Source: Micropterus salmoides
Lineage: Eukaryota > Chordata > Actinopteri > Centrarchiformes > Centrarchidae
Assembly: GCF_014851395.1 (NCBI RefSeq)
Contig: NW_024041373.1
Coordinates: 496,001 to 560,000 of the forward strand
DNA: 64,000 nucleotides
Direction of reading: 5' to 3'
The translations under genes were made by a program, and so were the position numbers. The notes beneath the pieces are model-generated. The model did no database searches and was not told the origin of the DNA. It saw only the letters and a list, made by a program, of their open reading frames with translations. The stretch's first letter is position 1. Each line of letters starts with the position of its first letter. This document shows, one piece after another, positions 37,441 to 50,250 of the stretch.

Positions 37441-38456
37441 ATGAACCCAGGTGTCAATATACAGAAGAGCACAACAACTGATGATTTAGATGTACCATTT
37501 AGCTTATTTGAGATAAGGAGGGCTATCTCAAAGACAAGACAATCATCTCCAGGGAAGGACAACATCTGTTATAGCATGTTAGCTCACTTGGAAGATAGTG
37601 CACTTCCTGTAGTTTTAAGATTATTTAACCAGATTTGGGAAACAGGCAAAATACCAATAGCATGGAAACAATCAATCATAGTACCAATAGTAAAACCTGG
37701 GAAAGATCCATCAGACCCCTCAAGTTATAGACCAATAGCACTCACATCACATTTGGGGAAAACCATGGAACATATGATAACAGACAGATTAACATTCTTT
37801 CTAGAAAGCTGAGATCTGTACTCACCATACCAAAGTGGGTTTCGGAAAATGGAGAAATACAATGGACTCTATTTTATGTTTGGAATCTGAAATCAAAAAA
37901 GCTCAGACAAATGTGGAGATTGTGGTAGCTGTCTTTTTTGATATTGAAAAAGCATATGATATGTTATGGAAGGAAGGGTTACTTATCAAATTAAATAAAT
38001 TAGGTATAGGTGGTAGACTGTACAACTGGGTGTTGGACTTTTTATTTGGCAGGGCAATAGAGGTCAGGGTGGGCACAGAATATTCAAGACTCAAGACTAA
38101 AGTTGAAAATGGTACTCCACAAGGCAGTGTGTGTAGTCCAGTACTATTTAACATCATGATCAATGATATTTTTTTGAAAAAGTGGAAAGAAGTATTGTAT
38201 GTATACCTTGTATACAGACGATGGGGCCCTATGGGTAAGAGGACGGAATTTGAAATTTATTCAGAAAAAATTACAGGCAGCAATTGTGGAGGTGGCACAG
38301 TGGGCAAATAACTGGGGTTTTAAGGTGTCGGGTGCAAATACACAAGTGATATGTTTTTCCAGGAGACATAAAGAAGTGTCCTTAAAATTATATGATCAAA
38401 CCCTTGAACAAGTAAAAGTTATCAGACTGTTGGGAGTGTTGTTTGATGAAATTTGA
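37441..38456 (+). pseudogene. LINE ORF2 fragment: reverse transcriptase
   Basis: RT motifs are spread over three frames: SSPGKDNICYSML and SYRPIALTSHLGK (37441-37812), then FFDIEKAYDMLWKEGL and NGTPQGSVCSPVLFN (37835-38311), then the catalytic YTDDGALW (from about 38210). The order and spacing are normal, but at least two frame breaks make it non-functional. Confidence 0.85.
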
Positions 38457-38878
38457 CCTGGAAACAGCGCACTGATAAGGTCAAAGACAAATGCAAACAA
38501 AATCAATAACCTTTTAAGATGTCTGTCAGGAAGGGACTGGGGTGGCCACTACAACATCATTGCTTAAAATATTCCAGACCTTGATGAGATCTACACTAGA
38601 TTATGGATGTATAGCATATATCTCAGCAGCAGAATGCCATCTTAAAAAACTAGATGTGAAACAGGCACAAGCATTAAGGACATGCAGTAGAGCATTTAAG
38701 ACCTCTCCAGTGGCTGCCATGCAAGTAGAAATGGGGGAACAGCCACTAGAATAAGAAGAACAAGAATTATGCTAACATACTGGACTAATCTTCAGGGACA
38801 CTGTAGCTCTCACCCGCTAAACGCATCCTAGAAGAATGTTGGGAACACAAAAAGAGCAGCTGTTTCAGTTTTGGATGG

Positions 38879-39921
38879 GTGGGAAATGCGAAAGCAGAAA
38901 GCCTTGGCCTGTGCAGTATAAAATATATCCCAGTAGTCCCATATCCAGATCTTCCTCCGTGGTTTTTTGTAAACCTGCATATACAGCAAATAATCAAAAA
39001 GAAATCCAAGCAAGCACACGCGGGAAGAATAGCAGAAAGTTACATAGAGCAGCACTATAGAGATAACCGCATGGTCTTTACTGATGGCTCTAAAGATCCA
39101 GAGACGGGACGGACAGGAGCTGCCATATACATCCCAGCATACAAAATAGGCATTAAAAAGAGAACAGATCATCTATCAGTATATACAGTTGAGCTTATGG
39201 CCATTTTGATGGCATTACAGTGGATAAAAGAAAATAAGGAAAGCAAGGTGGTCATTGCATCAGATAGATGGGCAGTGCTCACCAGTATTAAATCTGTTAA
39301 GTCCTGTAGGCTGGATCTGGTATTTAGTATTCATAGCTCTCTATGTAGATTATATCATAAGGGCTGGACTGTCTGCTTTGTTTGGGTTCCTGCCCATGTA
39401 GGGGTAGAAGGAAATGAAGATGCTGATATTCTGGCAAAACAAGCACTTAAATCAAAGTCAGTTGATATACAAGTTCCGCTAAGTAAATCTGAAGCTAAAA
39501 CAATCATTAAAGAGAAAATGCAAAAAATATGGCAAGAATACTGGGAACTAAATGAAACTGGAAGACATCTTTACAGTATACAGAATCATGTTGGTCTGGG
39601 AAGAAAACTGGGTGGGTGCCGGAAGACAGAGACCCGTCTATTACCCGTCTAAGAATAGGACACACAGGGCTTAACCATTCACTTTATAAAATAGGTAAAC
39701 ACCCAACTGGACACTGTGTAAAATGTAATAGTATAGAGACCATTCAACATGTGCTGGTTGAGTGTAGAGGCTATGTAGAGGCGAGGAGGAAAATAGCAGC
39801 AGTTATAGAGAAAGCTGATCTTAGGTTCACTGTCGAGAACCTCCTTGGGGATAAAGCATGGGGAATATCAAAGCATCTCATTAAATATCTGAAAGAAACG
39901 GGATTAATGGAAAGGATATAG
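38879..39921 (+). pseudogene. LINE ORF2 fragment: RNase H and C-terminal CCHC
   Basis: RNase H motifs FTDGSKDPETGRTGAA, YTVELMAILMAL, VIASDRWAVL and NEDADILAKQAL carry the D-E-D-D catalytic residues. A frame change near 39640 leads to the C-terminal CVKCNSIETIQHVLVEC (CCHC). RNase H in a LINE is characteristic of the I clade. Confidence 0.85.
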
Positions 39922-40083
39922 CTTTTCAATTTTTATTTATTTAATTTTTTCGTTTGTTTGTTTTTTGTTCTATTTGTTTATTTGGTTTTTATGTTAGTCT
40001 GCACATAATCTGTTCCACACTCCAGTCCGGTAGGTGGCGGTAATGCTCCTAAATGCTGGCTGCCAACCTCCAATCAAATCAAA

Positions 40084-40119
40084 GGAAGAAGAAGAAGAAG
40101 AAGAAGAAGAAGAAGAAGA
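40084..40119 (+). repeat. (GAA)n tail of the LINE
   Basis: About twelve GAA triplets at the 3' end of the I/Nimb-like element, preceded by the conserved 3' UTR segment TAGGTGGCGGTAATGC. Confidence 0.92.
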
Positions 40120-40259
40120 AATCAGATTATTTGGTTGACAGGATATTATTATTATAACAACATAATAATCTTTTAATTGTCATCATGTTATTTAGTAGCC
40201 TCCCTATTATTTAGAGGCTTGGATGTTGACTCCATGCCAGCTGGTGGCGGCAAAGCAGC

Positions 40260-40522
40260 TTTATTATGATTCTTTACGTCATCAGTAAGCGCCGGGATTA
40301 GACCCATGTTTGGACGAGACGCACGGCGCTGTCCTGGACATGTCTGTTTCTGAAGTGAAGTTTGTAAAGTGAATATTTAACGGCAGTGCAGGCTCACACA
40401 GAGCAGAACGCTGCTTCAGGTGAGCGAGCGGGACCTGCAGTCGTCAGAAACAAATCTTGCTGAGAGCTCTTATTCAGACCCGTTTTCTGCTAAACTACAA
40501 ACAGCGATCAGACATCTCCCCA
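40260..40522 (+). promoter_or_regulatory. Promoter / 5' UTR region of ctu2
   Basis: CpG-containing sequence (AAGCGCCGGG at about 40287, GAGACGCACGGCGCTG at 40316) directly upstream of the ctu2 ATG, bounded on the left by AT-rich DNA after the LINE tail. Likely promoter; the start site is not determined. Confidence 0.5.
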
Positions 40523-43500
40523 ATGTGCCAGGTGGAGGAAGACTACCACGAGCAGCTGGAGCGCGCGGAGGTGCCCGGGTAGGTGATCACATGAGCGTGC
40601 GTCTCGAGACCGCCGGTTTTATTTATCAGCTGGGTTTTACATGGTGTGGTGTTCGCTGGATTAAAGAACGGACATGAAGATGTGTGCTAACTGTCGAGTC
40701 ATCATTTCAGCAGAGCAGTACTGCTTTGCCTCTGGGCGCAGATTGAAGCTGGATGCCGTGTGCTCTGGATTTATTGGGAACTTTGATGCAACAGGTTACA
40801 TACAGAATGTACAGAGGGTGCCAGTGGGGGTTCAATAGGGGCCCCAGCAAATCCTGACCCCGCTGCCCACTTCAGGTTAATCTGGCTATGACTGAACTTG
40901 GGAGTCACTTTCTGTTTAAGACAGATTGAACAAATAATGGAAAATGCAACATGCTCCTCACTAAAAAGGCTTGTGGAATTCAAAAATGCATTTAAAAGCA
41001 TGAAAGATGGAACGTAGACCCTCTCCATTACTCCACACTGCAGTGTAGCTATTGTGGCTTTCTCGTAGAGCTGACAGCATACAGTGGGGAGAACAAGTAT
41101 TTGATACACTGCTGATTTAGCAGGTTATTGAAAAATCATACAATGTGATTTTCTGGATTTTTCTTTTAGATTCTGTCTCTCACAGTTGAAGTGTACCTAT
41201 GATAAACATTACAGACCTCTACATGCTTTGTAAGTAGGAAAACCTGCAAAATCAGCGGTGTATCAAATACTTGTTCTCCCAACTATATATGTGTCATAAA
41301 ACCATGCACAGGGGTTTAAGATGTATTTTCTTCCTCCATTTACTAGTGTTTCCAAGAAATGTGTCAAATGCAAAGAGGCGACTGCAGCCGTGGTCATCAG
41401 AGCAGGAGATGCATACTGCAGGTAAGACATGCAGCACTGTTCTACTGGTGTCCACTGCACACCTGTTAGATACCGATCTACCACAGACTTATACTTTATT
41501 TGTAGTGATTGAACACAATAAGTTTTGTAGACTGCAAGGTAGATTAATCGGGCTAATATCTGGCATATTGATATCATCAGCATCAGCCGATGCCTGCACT
41601 CACGAGGCCAATAAATAAGCAGTGTCTGCAGATACATCTGCAGCAGCCTGGTCAGCTTTTCTAAATGTTAACACGTTTCTCCTAAATGACAGCAGCACTG
41701 ATCTAAAACCATTACTGGCTACTATTAAATATATATAGTTACACTGTAGAGAATAATGCAGCTGAATGACCTCACTTCTGGAACTAATGAAAGCTGGGCA
41801 AATTACACCTGCGCTATAATGGACCACATACATTCTGTACAATGTTCAGTTCCACAGCAATAATCCGTCAACAGCAGAGTCCTGTCACCCACTGCTTTTC
41901 TCGATTGTGTGAGCTACTGCTAATTAAGTGAAGTATCCCTGCAGGGGTTTCACATTCAAGGCCCTGCTGTTAAAGAGAGGAAGTATGCATCTTGAGCTAC
42001 TGGAAGGCTTTCAGTGTGAAGCATCTGTGCAGGAAGTGTTGAGTTTCACTGACGGTAGCTACATGGAGTACAGCAAAGTAAAACTGGCTAATAACTAAAA
42101 TATCATTATATAAATTAGGAATACTGGCCCGTCTCTATTAAAAACCTGGTACTCTGTAGTTGAGGTAAATAAAGTATTTGAGAATTTACAGTTGAAATAT
42201 ACTTTGCTGTTGTCTGTATTTAACTTGACAACCAGTGTCCACAATAGAAGGGGCTGTGAAAATGTGTGTGTGTGTGTGGGGGGGGGGTTGCAATATTTTA
42301 AACTCATTGAAACTTGTTAGAATTCAAGGTTCTCTTGCTGTGGTGATCGAGCTGGAGGTGTTCCTAGAAGAGAGTTTCCTGACTTTGTCCAGCTAACGTG
42401 TGTGTGTGTGTGTGTGTGTGTGTCTGTGTGTGTGTGTCAGGGGCTGTTTCAAGGAATACTTCATTCATAAGTTCCGAGCCATGCTGGGCAAAAACAGGAT
42501 AATTTTCCCTGGAGAGAAGGTAAGTTGTGTGCTTCATTTTCTCTCTAAATAATAACTTCTCCTCTGATACAACGTGATGCAGTTCACTTTACTGCACTTC
42601 ATTTTCTGGATTTGTTATACACTAGGAATCATTTGCATAAAGTACAAAAGAAAAAGCTCCATATCTGTGGGTGTCTTCTCTGGTTGTAGGTGCTGCTGGC
42701 TGTATCTGGAGGTCCTTCTTCGTGCTCAATGCTCAGTCAAGTCCAAGAGGTTTACCTGTTTGTCTCTCAGTCCACCTGTCTCTATGTAGTCACCATGAAA
42801 GCTTAGGGGATCATAGAAACCACAATCACCTGCTTGTCTCTGGTGTATTGTTGGCTCTGGTGCTGCATTATTTCACTGCACAGTGCACATGCTTCTTGTT
42901 GAATAAAAACTGTGTCCATGCTAACATGTACAGTATGTGCTATGCTTACTGAGAAGCAGGCTCCATAAATGTAAGGCTGTTAGTTTGACCCTGCTTGCTG
43001 TCTGTCAGCAAGATGGGCAACAAGCCACTGGTGCCTCTTTCCTGATGCATTTTGTTGTTGGGTGCTGTGTGGGGTTTTTCAGATAACTGGTCAACAGATG
43101 ACCAGGTTCTGTTACTGCCACTGTATTTCCAGTGCAGACACAAGGATTTAATACACGATGAAATGCTACTTAATGCCACTTTCTGTTCCTAATCTATGGA
43201 GATTTTGTATGATGTAGATACAATATAATCAATATTATATATGTAATACAATATATTTCCTTTGTTCTAAGATTATCACTGCAACTGAACAGCTTTTCGT
43301 CCTCACAGGGTTTGAGTCAGAATGCTCACAAGAAGTTGAGATTCGTACCTGGCATTGTCTACATTGATGGTAAATAAAGAGTATGACTCTTTTACTTGGT
43401 CATTTTCGTATATCTCCGAGGAATTTTGTCATTTCAGAAATGATTCTGGCCCAAAACATTTTACACTGATGGCGTGTGTCTTCGTTCCCAGAGGGTGGTG

Positions 43501-46500
43501 CTGTAGGTCAGTCTGTGGAGGAGAGACGGAGGGTGGTGGCTGAGCTGCAGGCTGTGCTCAAAGCTACTGGCTTCCCCTTCCACATCGTGCCTCTGGAACA
43601 GGTCAGTGCGCACGCAAGCGGGGTCCGCTAAACCTCAGCCCCTTTCAAACGTGCACTTGTTTGGTTTGGCAGTCTGCTGAGGCTGAACTTGTCACACTTC
43701 ACAGTCTGAATGGAATGCTGCCACATTAACAGAAAGACTGCCACACATTTATTATTGAATGTGGCCCCCAATGTCCTCTCAGGTTCTGGATCTTCCCAGT
43801 TCAGTTGTGGTGGCGGCCCCATCACCTTCAGCGCGACCAGCCAGCGCCTACAAAGCAGCTGTGGATCACTTCATTCAGATCGACAGCAGCAGCAGTGTGA
43901 CCCCGCAGGAAAAGGAGGAAACGCCACTGCCTGACGTTCAGGAGTCCCACACACATTTACTGCAGCAGCTGATTGGCTCTGCTAAGACACTGACGGCCAG
44001 AGAAGACCTGCTGAACACGTTAAGGTCAGACAGAACCTGACTCCCATCTGTTTTCACGGTGTAGTATTTAGTTTCAGGTTTAATCAGAGATGTTTTTCTG
44101 GGATAATGCACCTCTCTCTCTCCTCCGTTTTGCTTTACCACTGAGGATTATGCTGATGATAAAAAAATCATGTTGAGAAAGTACAGTCTGTATCTTTAGA
44201 CCTGCTCGCCCTGACCACACTGTGTGTTCTCCTCAAAGGCAGCATCTGCTGGTGCACACTGCTCGTACTGAAGGCTACAGTAAACTGATGCTGGGAGACA
44301 ACTGCACCAGACTGGCTGTTAAACTGCTCACCAGCATATCACTGGGCAGAGGCGCACAGCTGGCTCAGGACACGGTGCGTAGAGATGATGAACAGAGGGA
44401 GAGGGAACAACATTGCATTTACTGTAAAGCTGGGTGGGAAGAGAGACACGCCACATCCAGCCTAGACCTCCAGAACGCTCTGTTTCCCTTTCTTTTTTCT
44501 TTTATAGGGCATCAGATGATGATAAAGTTGTGATGGAAGACTCTCTGTGGAGCAAATCTGACTTAAACATATTTTGTGTGTTTGTGCTAACAGGGGTTCT
44601 CAGACTCCAGGTATGGTGACATAATACTAGTGAGGCCAATGAGGGACTACTCGGCTAAAGAAATAGCTTTCTACAACCGGATGTTCAGCGTTCCGTCTGT
44701 TTTCATACCAAGCCTGGACACCAAGGTGAGATCAACCGACAGCAGTGGAGAGAGAGTCGCAGCGTGAGGGGACAGTAGTTTTTATAGACTGATCTGAGAA
44801 GAATCTCCTTAACAACTTGTCTCTTTCCCAGTGTTCAGAGATTTTTATAATATCTCTGTGCAGAAGAATATGACATGCATTATCCATAATCCTACAGACA
44901 CAGTATGTCCCTGTTACTGCATGAACGAGCCTACTTGTCACCACATGTACCTCCCCAGAGCGTTCAGTTTGTTTGTGTCTGTCCCATAGACAACAGACAA
45001 GGCCAGTATCCAGCGTCTGACGGAGAGCTTTGTCACTAAACTGCAGGCAGACTTCCCCTCGACCGTCAGCACCATCTACAGGTCAGTGGGAATCACACCA
45101 CAAACGTACACTGTGCAGAAAGTACTGCGTGTGAGGGGTTTGACGCACGATCATTGGATAATGAATGCTGGACATTTTGGAACAAGTACGCGTCCCACAG
45201 CCTGCTTTTTCTAATTATTAGCAAGGCACAACCACTCGAGCGTTTTCTACACACAGAACAGTTTTGGAAACGCGACACTAAGCTCATTTAAAAGCTTACT
45301 GTGTGTCCTGTAGGACCAGTGAGAAGCTGCAGACAGCATGTAAGAGCTCCACCACAGCCGACCACTGTGACAGATGTCTGCTCTGCATGTGCGCCCTGGA
45401 TACTGCTGTTGGTGAGTGTTGTCTGAACGGCTAGCTCATAGACTGGAACTACCTTTAGAGGAAGCACGTGGACATGCAAGCCTTCTGAACTAGGAGTTGA
45501 GTAGCTTCTTTCTTTTTTTATTGTAAAAAATATGTTTCATGTTATCAGACCTACTGAGTACTCACGCCACCTCCCAGCACAGTTCACCTCCCAAATCCTC
45601 CCAAAAGACCTTAACACTTGTCACTTAACAGAATCAAAGATCTGCAGACACCAAAGATCTCTGAGTAATGGTACTGAATGCCATATTTTCAGATCAGAAA
45701 AGTAAAAGTAATACGGAGAAACAAATCTGATTTCTTCCCCTTCAAACCTCTGCACATTTCTAGTGGACGCTCTTTGCAGTGATCACCTTCTAGGCGGCTG
45801 GAACAGATAGAAGCATTCTTTACCCCACATCTCCTGCTTTTTCTTTTTTCTTTCAGAGAATGCATCAGCCTTCAAGGCCACACTGATCTCAGAGCAGCTT
45901 TCCCAGACTAAATCTCCAGGAGCTACCAGTGCTGATGTCCCAGGACAAAACCCAGGTACAGCATACTCTCAGTCAGTGAATACATTCTCCAATCTCCACT
46001 GATGCCTTCAGTATTTCTTGTAGTGGTTGTTTCTCTATGGTATTGTCATTTTAACTTCCGCGTGTTCATTTGGAGTCCTTTTCCAACAGGATATAGAGCA
46101 TTAAAGCTTTTAAGCTTAACTCATCAGTTAGGTAATGAATTGGACGTAGATACTTGTGTTGTATTTCTGTGCTGTGTTTATAATGGCACAGTTAAAAAGT
46201 TGGTACATGATGTGCCACAGCACTTTTCTCTGTGTTTAGTAGAGCAGATTGTTCCGGGGTGTTAATAAAATCTGTTTCTTGTGGTTCTGTTAAAGCTCCA
46301 GTGGAGTCAGAATCCACTGCTCCCACTGGGCAGTGCTGTCCCTCTGGTGGAGGAGAGGATTGTGGGACAGCAGCAGGGGGTAGAGGCTGCTGTTCTTCTG
46401 CCAAGTAAGTGTTCCATATTTTATTCCTCTTAATTTGATTAATCTCTTTTTCTCATCTGATCAGGGACTCACACTGACACTTAACATGCAAAGTGATGAT

Positions 46501-48065
46501 TCCAAACACATCATTCTAAACAGGACTCAAACTTTTCTGTCTTTGTCAATACAATTTCCATCTCTGGAGAATGAAACAGTATTCCTCTCTGCATGCATAA
46601 CATGTTAGCATGTTAAATTTCCAACCTCCTTCAACTTCACGAGAAGCAGCTGTTTGACATCACACAACAATAGCAGCATCCTTGGAAGCACATGTTGTAA
46701 ATGGTAAACTATCAGCTGAAAGGCAACATAAAGTATATTTGCCTGTATTAAATTAAAATAATACATACTATTATATAGTAAAACCTGTTCCCTATGCAAA
46801 TTGATGTCAGCAATGTTATTAGGTAGCTGGTTATGGTAAATAATTCATGAAAGTCATCTCTGCACAAAAGTTATTCAGAAAAATGTGAAAACATTAGGAA
46901 ATATACAACATTTACTGACTTTTACAGTTTACCAACTGATGTAGCTAGATGGGAAAACGGTTAACAAGTAGTGTATATTTATGTCAGGTGTTTTCATTAA
47001 AACAGCCATGTTTTTTTCACACCATGGGCCACTGAGGGTTCAGTTGTGCTCATTAGCATTCATTTAGCAGGTTCAGACCCGCAGGCTGTCATCATCTTCC
47101 AAGTCCAGCGTTCTGTGTTTTATGTTGCAGGGGACCAGAGACGGCTGATCTGAAGAGCCTGCTGTGTTACAGCTGTCAGCTGACCATCAAAGACATGGTG
47201 CGTGAACACACAGGGACATACTGAGCAGGTTTCATGATTTCCAAAAACAATCTAAACCTCGTGCTTGATGTTAACTACTTAATCCAAAATCTGAATAAAT
47301 CATGACCTTTTAAAATGGAGATTTTGTATTTTAAAAAATTGCATAAAATGTGTGTAACTGGTAAAGTAAGAACATACATGAAGGTGTTTCCCTGCCCCTG
47401 TCTTCTCTGTTTTACTCCTACTGTACTACTGATTTTCCTCCTCTGTCCTCATGGCCTGTCCCTTTTGTCTTCATCTGTTATCCTTCCAGTCGTCATTGGA
47501 ACGTCTCCCGCAGTACATCCTCTCAGAGGCTCAGAGGCGGCAGAGGAGGTGAGGAGAATATTTGGCACATTTATAAACATCATAACTGCTGATCAGTTGG
47601 AAAGCATAAAGTAGTGCTGTTCGCATTGTAATGCATTTTCAGACCTTTTCTGGTCATGTCATCCCAGTGTGAATACTTAGACTCTGTGCCAAACCAACTA
47701 TTGTATTGGAACAACCAAATCAATACCGTTAGTTTTTTCTGATTGTCCTCAAATGCCAAAATGAACTAGCTATCGTCTGGCAAATATAATTGAGCTGAAT
47801 CATACAGCTTCACCAGTACAGCCCTTTAATAATTGGAAAAGTCAATGAGGGGAAAAAGAGTGAATGGTAAGACTGTAAAAAATGTGTGGGGATTTCACTA
47901 TTGAGTCATTTATTATTTCAGGGTAGTTGCACATGCAGTATATGCGCAAAGCTTAAACAAATATCACAGTATCGCTGTATTTGGACCTGTGTTGTGTTTT
48001 GTAGGTCTCAGATGAGAGAGGAGATCGGCGAGTTCCTGCTGGATGATGGTGATGAAGGCGATTAG
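40523..48065 (+). CDS. ctu2: Cytoplasmic tRNA 2-thiolation protein 2 (CTU2/NCS2), 16 exons, complete
   Basis: CTU2 partners CTU1 in the cytosolic complex that places the 2-thio group of mcm5s2U34 in tRNA-Lys, -Glu and -Gln, with sulfur from the URM1 relay. Exons: 40523-40578, 41347-41421, 42441-42519, 42690-42749, 43309-43369, 43492-43601, 43783-44024, 44239-44374, 44594-44725, 44990-45081, 45314-45411, 45857-45955, 46296-46404, 47131-47197, 47490-47548, 48005-48065. All are GT-AG and in phase, for 511 residues (human about 515). The N-terminus MCQVEEDY precedes the Cys pair CVKCKE and RGCFKEYFIHKFRAMLGKNR. The nucleotide-loop-like VLLAVSGGPSS follows. Later come RPMRDYSAKEIAFYNRMFSV, DFPSTVSTIYRTSEKL, a Cys cluster CDRCLLCMCALD, LLCYSC and an acidic end (LLDDGDEGD). 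A Tc1 MITE sits in intron 1. Confidence 0.97.
41080..41286. mobile_element. Tc1/mariner MITE in ctu2 intron 1
   Basis: Terminal inverted repeats GGGGAGAACAAGTATTTGAT (left) and ATCAAATACTTGTTCTCCCA (right) bracket about 200 bp with no transposase, bounded by TA dinucleotides. The ends match the abundant Tc1-type fish element with these termini. This is an internally deleted derivative 60 bp upstream of exon 2. Confidence 0.85.
42263..42290 (+). repeat. (GT)n(G)n run in ctu2 intron 2
   Basis: GT repeats followed by an uninterrupted G tract of about ten. Confidence 0.85.
42397..42438 (+). repeat. (GT)n immediately before ctu2 exon 3
   Basis: An interrupted GT run abuts the acceptor of exon 3 (exon begins at 42441), replacing a typical polypyrimidine tract. 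Confidence 0.9.
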
Positions 48066-48237
48066 AGGGAGGAGGCAAAGCTGATGAAACAGAAGTGAAG
48101 CTGAATGTTCACTCAGAAAGAATTTACTTGGCCATTTTTACTTGTTTCATCCTGCAGGGAGTGGAGATATTTCATATAAATGCTTAAGAAATATATTAAC
48201 ATGTATAGAATTTCTTCAATTCTACTTCCTGTTATTC

Positions 48238-48350
48238 TGTGTGGGGTCACAGGGGCTAGAGCCTATCCCTGCCTGCAGGGAGTGAGATGTGGTAGGTCCC
48301 AGGTACACTACAGAGCTGTGCAGGTGCCAGCCTGAAAACAGCCCTGCGTT
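48238..48350. repeat. Fragment of a dispersed fish repeat
   Basis: GGGGTCACAGGGGCTAGAGC followed by CTATCCCTGCC and a GGTACACTACAGAG-like segment resembles a common repeat in fish genomes (consensus remembered as GGTCACAGGGG...GGAGCCTATCCC). No boundaries or target duplication are visible. Confidence 0.45.
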
Positions 48351-48695
48351 GGTGTGGGTGTGTGATACCAGTGAGACAGGAAATCTATCCAGGAAGTCCA
48401 GTTTGATTAACAGATCCATGAGTTTGAAGATTTAGCATCAAAACACTGTATAGATGTTTATAATACACTCACACAGGATTTTACAACTATTTTATCTTCT
48501 GTCGTCTCAATCACAAGGTAAATTGTAGGAATACAGTGTTGACATTACAAAGTAATCCACCATGAATCTGCACTCGCATGATTGGTCACCACAGCGCATT
48601 GTTGATGACAACATGTTAAGTTGCAGCAAAAGTTCAGCCTAGTTCTGATCTGAGAACAGATCAGTTTGAGATTTTATATTTGTTATTGCTGCTAT

Positions 48696-48701
48696 AATAA
48701 A
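48696..48701 (+). terminator. Candidate polyadenylation signal AATAAA of ctu2
   Basis: AATAAA about 630 bp downstream of the ctu2 stop codon and upstream of the Tc1 relic; the best candidate for the ctu2 3' end in this stretch. Confidence 0.4.
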
Positions 48702-48987
48702 CTTTTGAGTCTTTATTTAAAGCTGTTTTCAAGCCATTCAAATGGATTCTTTCTGTGCTGCTGACCCGCTAAAAACAATCTGCCACATCATCAGTCCCTG
48801 TTAACAGTGTAACCCATCAATGCAGCTTTTTTCGTGCAGTGCTGGGTGCCTCCATACTTCATGCCTCAGAAAATCTTTATGTATTGAGGCTGACTTTTAT
48901 AGACTCCTTTAACACAAAATACTGAAGAGTGCCAATGCAATATCTTTTGGATACACTGTGGATGTAACCTGGCCACCAGTTTATTAC

Positions 48988-50250
48988 ACAGTCGCAGGAA
49001 AAAGTATGTTAAACCTTTGGAATTACCTGGATTTCTGCATATATTGGACATAAAATGTGATCTGATCTTCATCTAAGTCACAACAATAGACAAACGGTCT
49101 GCTTAAGTTAATACTGCACAAACAATTTTATTTTTTTGTTTTTATTGAACACACTTTGTAAACATTCACAGTGCAGGGTGGAAAAAGTATGTGAACGTCT
49201 AGGCTAATGACTTAACAAAAGATAATTGGAGTCAGGAGTCAGCCAACCTGGAGTCCAATCAATGAGACAAGATTGGAGGTGTTGGTTAGAGCTGTTTTAA
49301 ATTTTAATTTTGCTATTCTCATGAAGCATTGCCTGATGTGAACCATGCCTCAACCAAAAGAGCTCTCAGAAGACCTAAGATTAACAATTGTTGACATGGA
49401 TGAAGCTGGAAAGGATTACAAAAGTATCTCTAAAAGCCTTGATGTTCATCAGCCCAAGACAAATTGTCTATAAATGGAGAATGTTCAGCACTGTTGCTAC
49501 TCTCAATAGGAGCATATTTGGACCTCCTTAATTATATGTAGGCTAAAGCATATCAATAAAAGAATTCGAAAAAAAACATTGATAACATACAATCAACTTA
49601 AATGAAGGCTTTAGGACCATGCGGGCGCAGCTGATTATACCGGCGCAACCCTCATTTCAACTTGAAACACTGTTTCCCCTTCAGTGTTCATACTTGATGA
49701 AGCATATGAAAACGTGTGCGCAATAACTGGCTGTAATATTGACCAGAGCATCCTCTGAATTCAGCACTAACCTGGTGTATTTTATGTTGCTGTATAGTAA
49801 CAATAGTGCCCATTATGTAGTCTGCAAGTCTGCATTAGTTTGTATGACTGTAGTGTAGCCTATAACTTTGGTTGGGTTTAGGTATAATTTGAATTACCGT
49901 AAATAAGCTCTGTTAAACAAAAAATCTGGACCTCACTCATTTCTAAACCATGGTTACAGCCCTGCAATGGAATAGCTGTCCTGCAAAAGTGCAGAATGCT
50001 CAATGAGGTTAGAAAAAACCTAGTGTCAGCTGAAGACAAATCTCTGGAACATGCTAATGTCTGTTGATGACTACGAGACGTCAAACACTGAACAAGAATG
50101 GAAGTCACAGCACACCAACATCAAAACCTCATCCCAACTGTCAAGTATGGTGGAGGGGGAATCATGGTTTGGCGCTGCTTCTGGGCCTGGAATGGTTATA
50201 ATCGACGGAAAAATGTCTGCCAATTGAAGCTCAACAGAAGATGGGTGGAC
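48988..50250 (+). mobile_element. Tc1-like transposon relic joined to the 5S array
   Basis: The left end shows the IR/DR arrangement of Tc1-like elements: AGGAAAAAGTATGT near 48995 and GGTGGAAAAAGTATGTGAAC at about 49178. The transposase start MPQPKELSEDLRLTIVDMD (from about 49346) and SISKSLDVHQ follow. After a foreign or rearranged stretch at about 49519-49934, later parts reappear in fragments, ending in the DDE-domain block TVKYGGGGIMVWRCFW (about 50128-50180). There are several stops. From 50103 onwards the sequence is identical to the Tc1 piece present in every 5S spacer. Confidence 0.82.

Larger units (their letters stand above)
35352..40119 (+). mobile_element. I/Nimb-like LINE, decayed, with RNase H and (GAA)n tail
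   Basis: A non-LTR retrotransposon of the I group. In order: ORF1 with three CCHC-type knuckles, then ORF2 with AP-endonuclease, reverse transcriptase, RNase H and a C-terminal CCHC motif. It ends in a (GAA)n tail at 40084-40119. ORF2 is broken by several stops and frameshifts (for example at 37140, 37812, 38456 and 38754). The 5' boundary is uncertain. GTCAGATAATT at about 35337 resembles ATCAGATTATT after the tail at 40119 and may be the target duplication, which would mean 5' truncation near 35348. It lies between the divergent genes rnf166 and ctu2. Confidence 0.88.
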
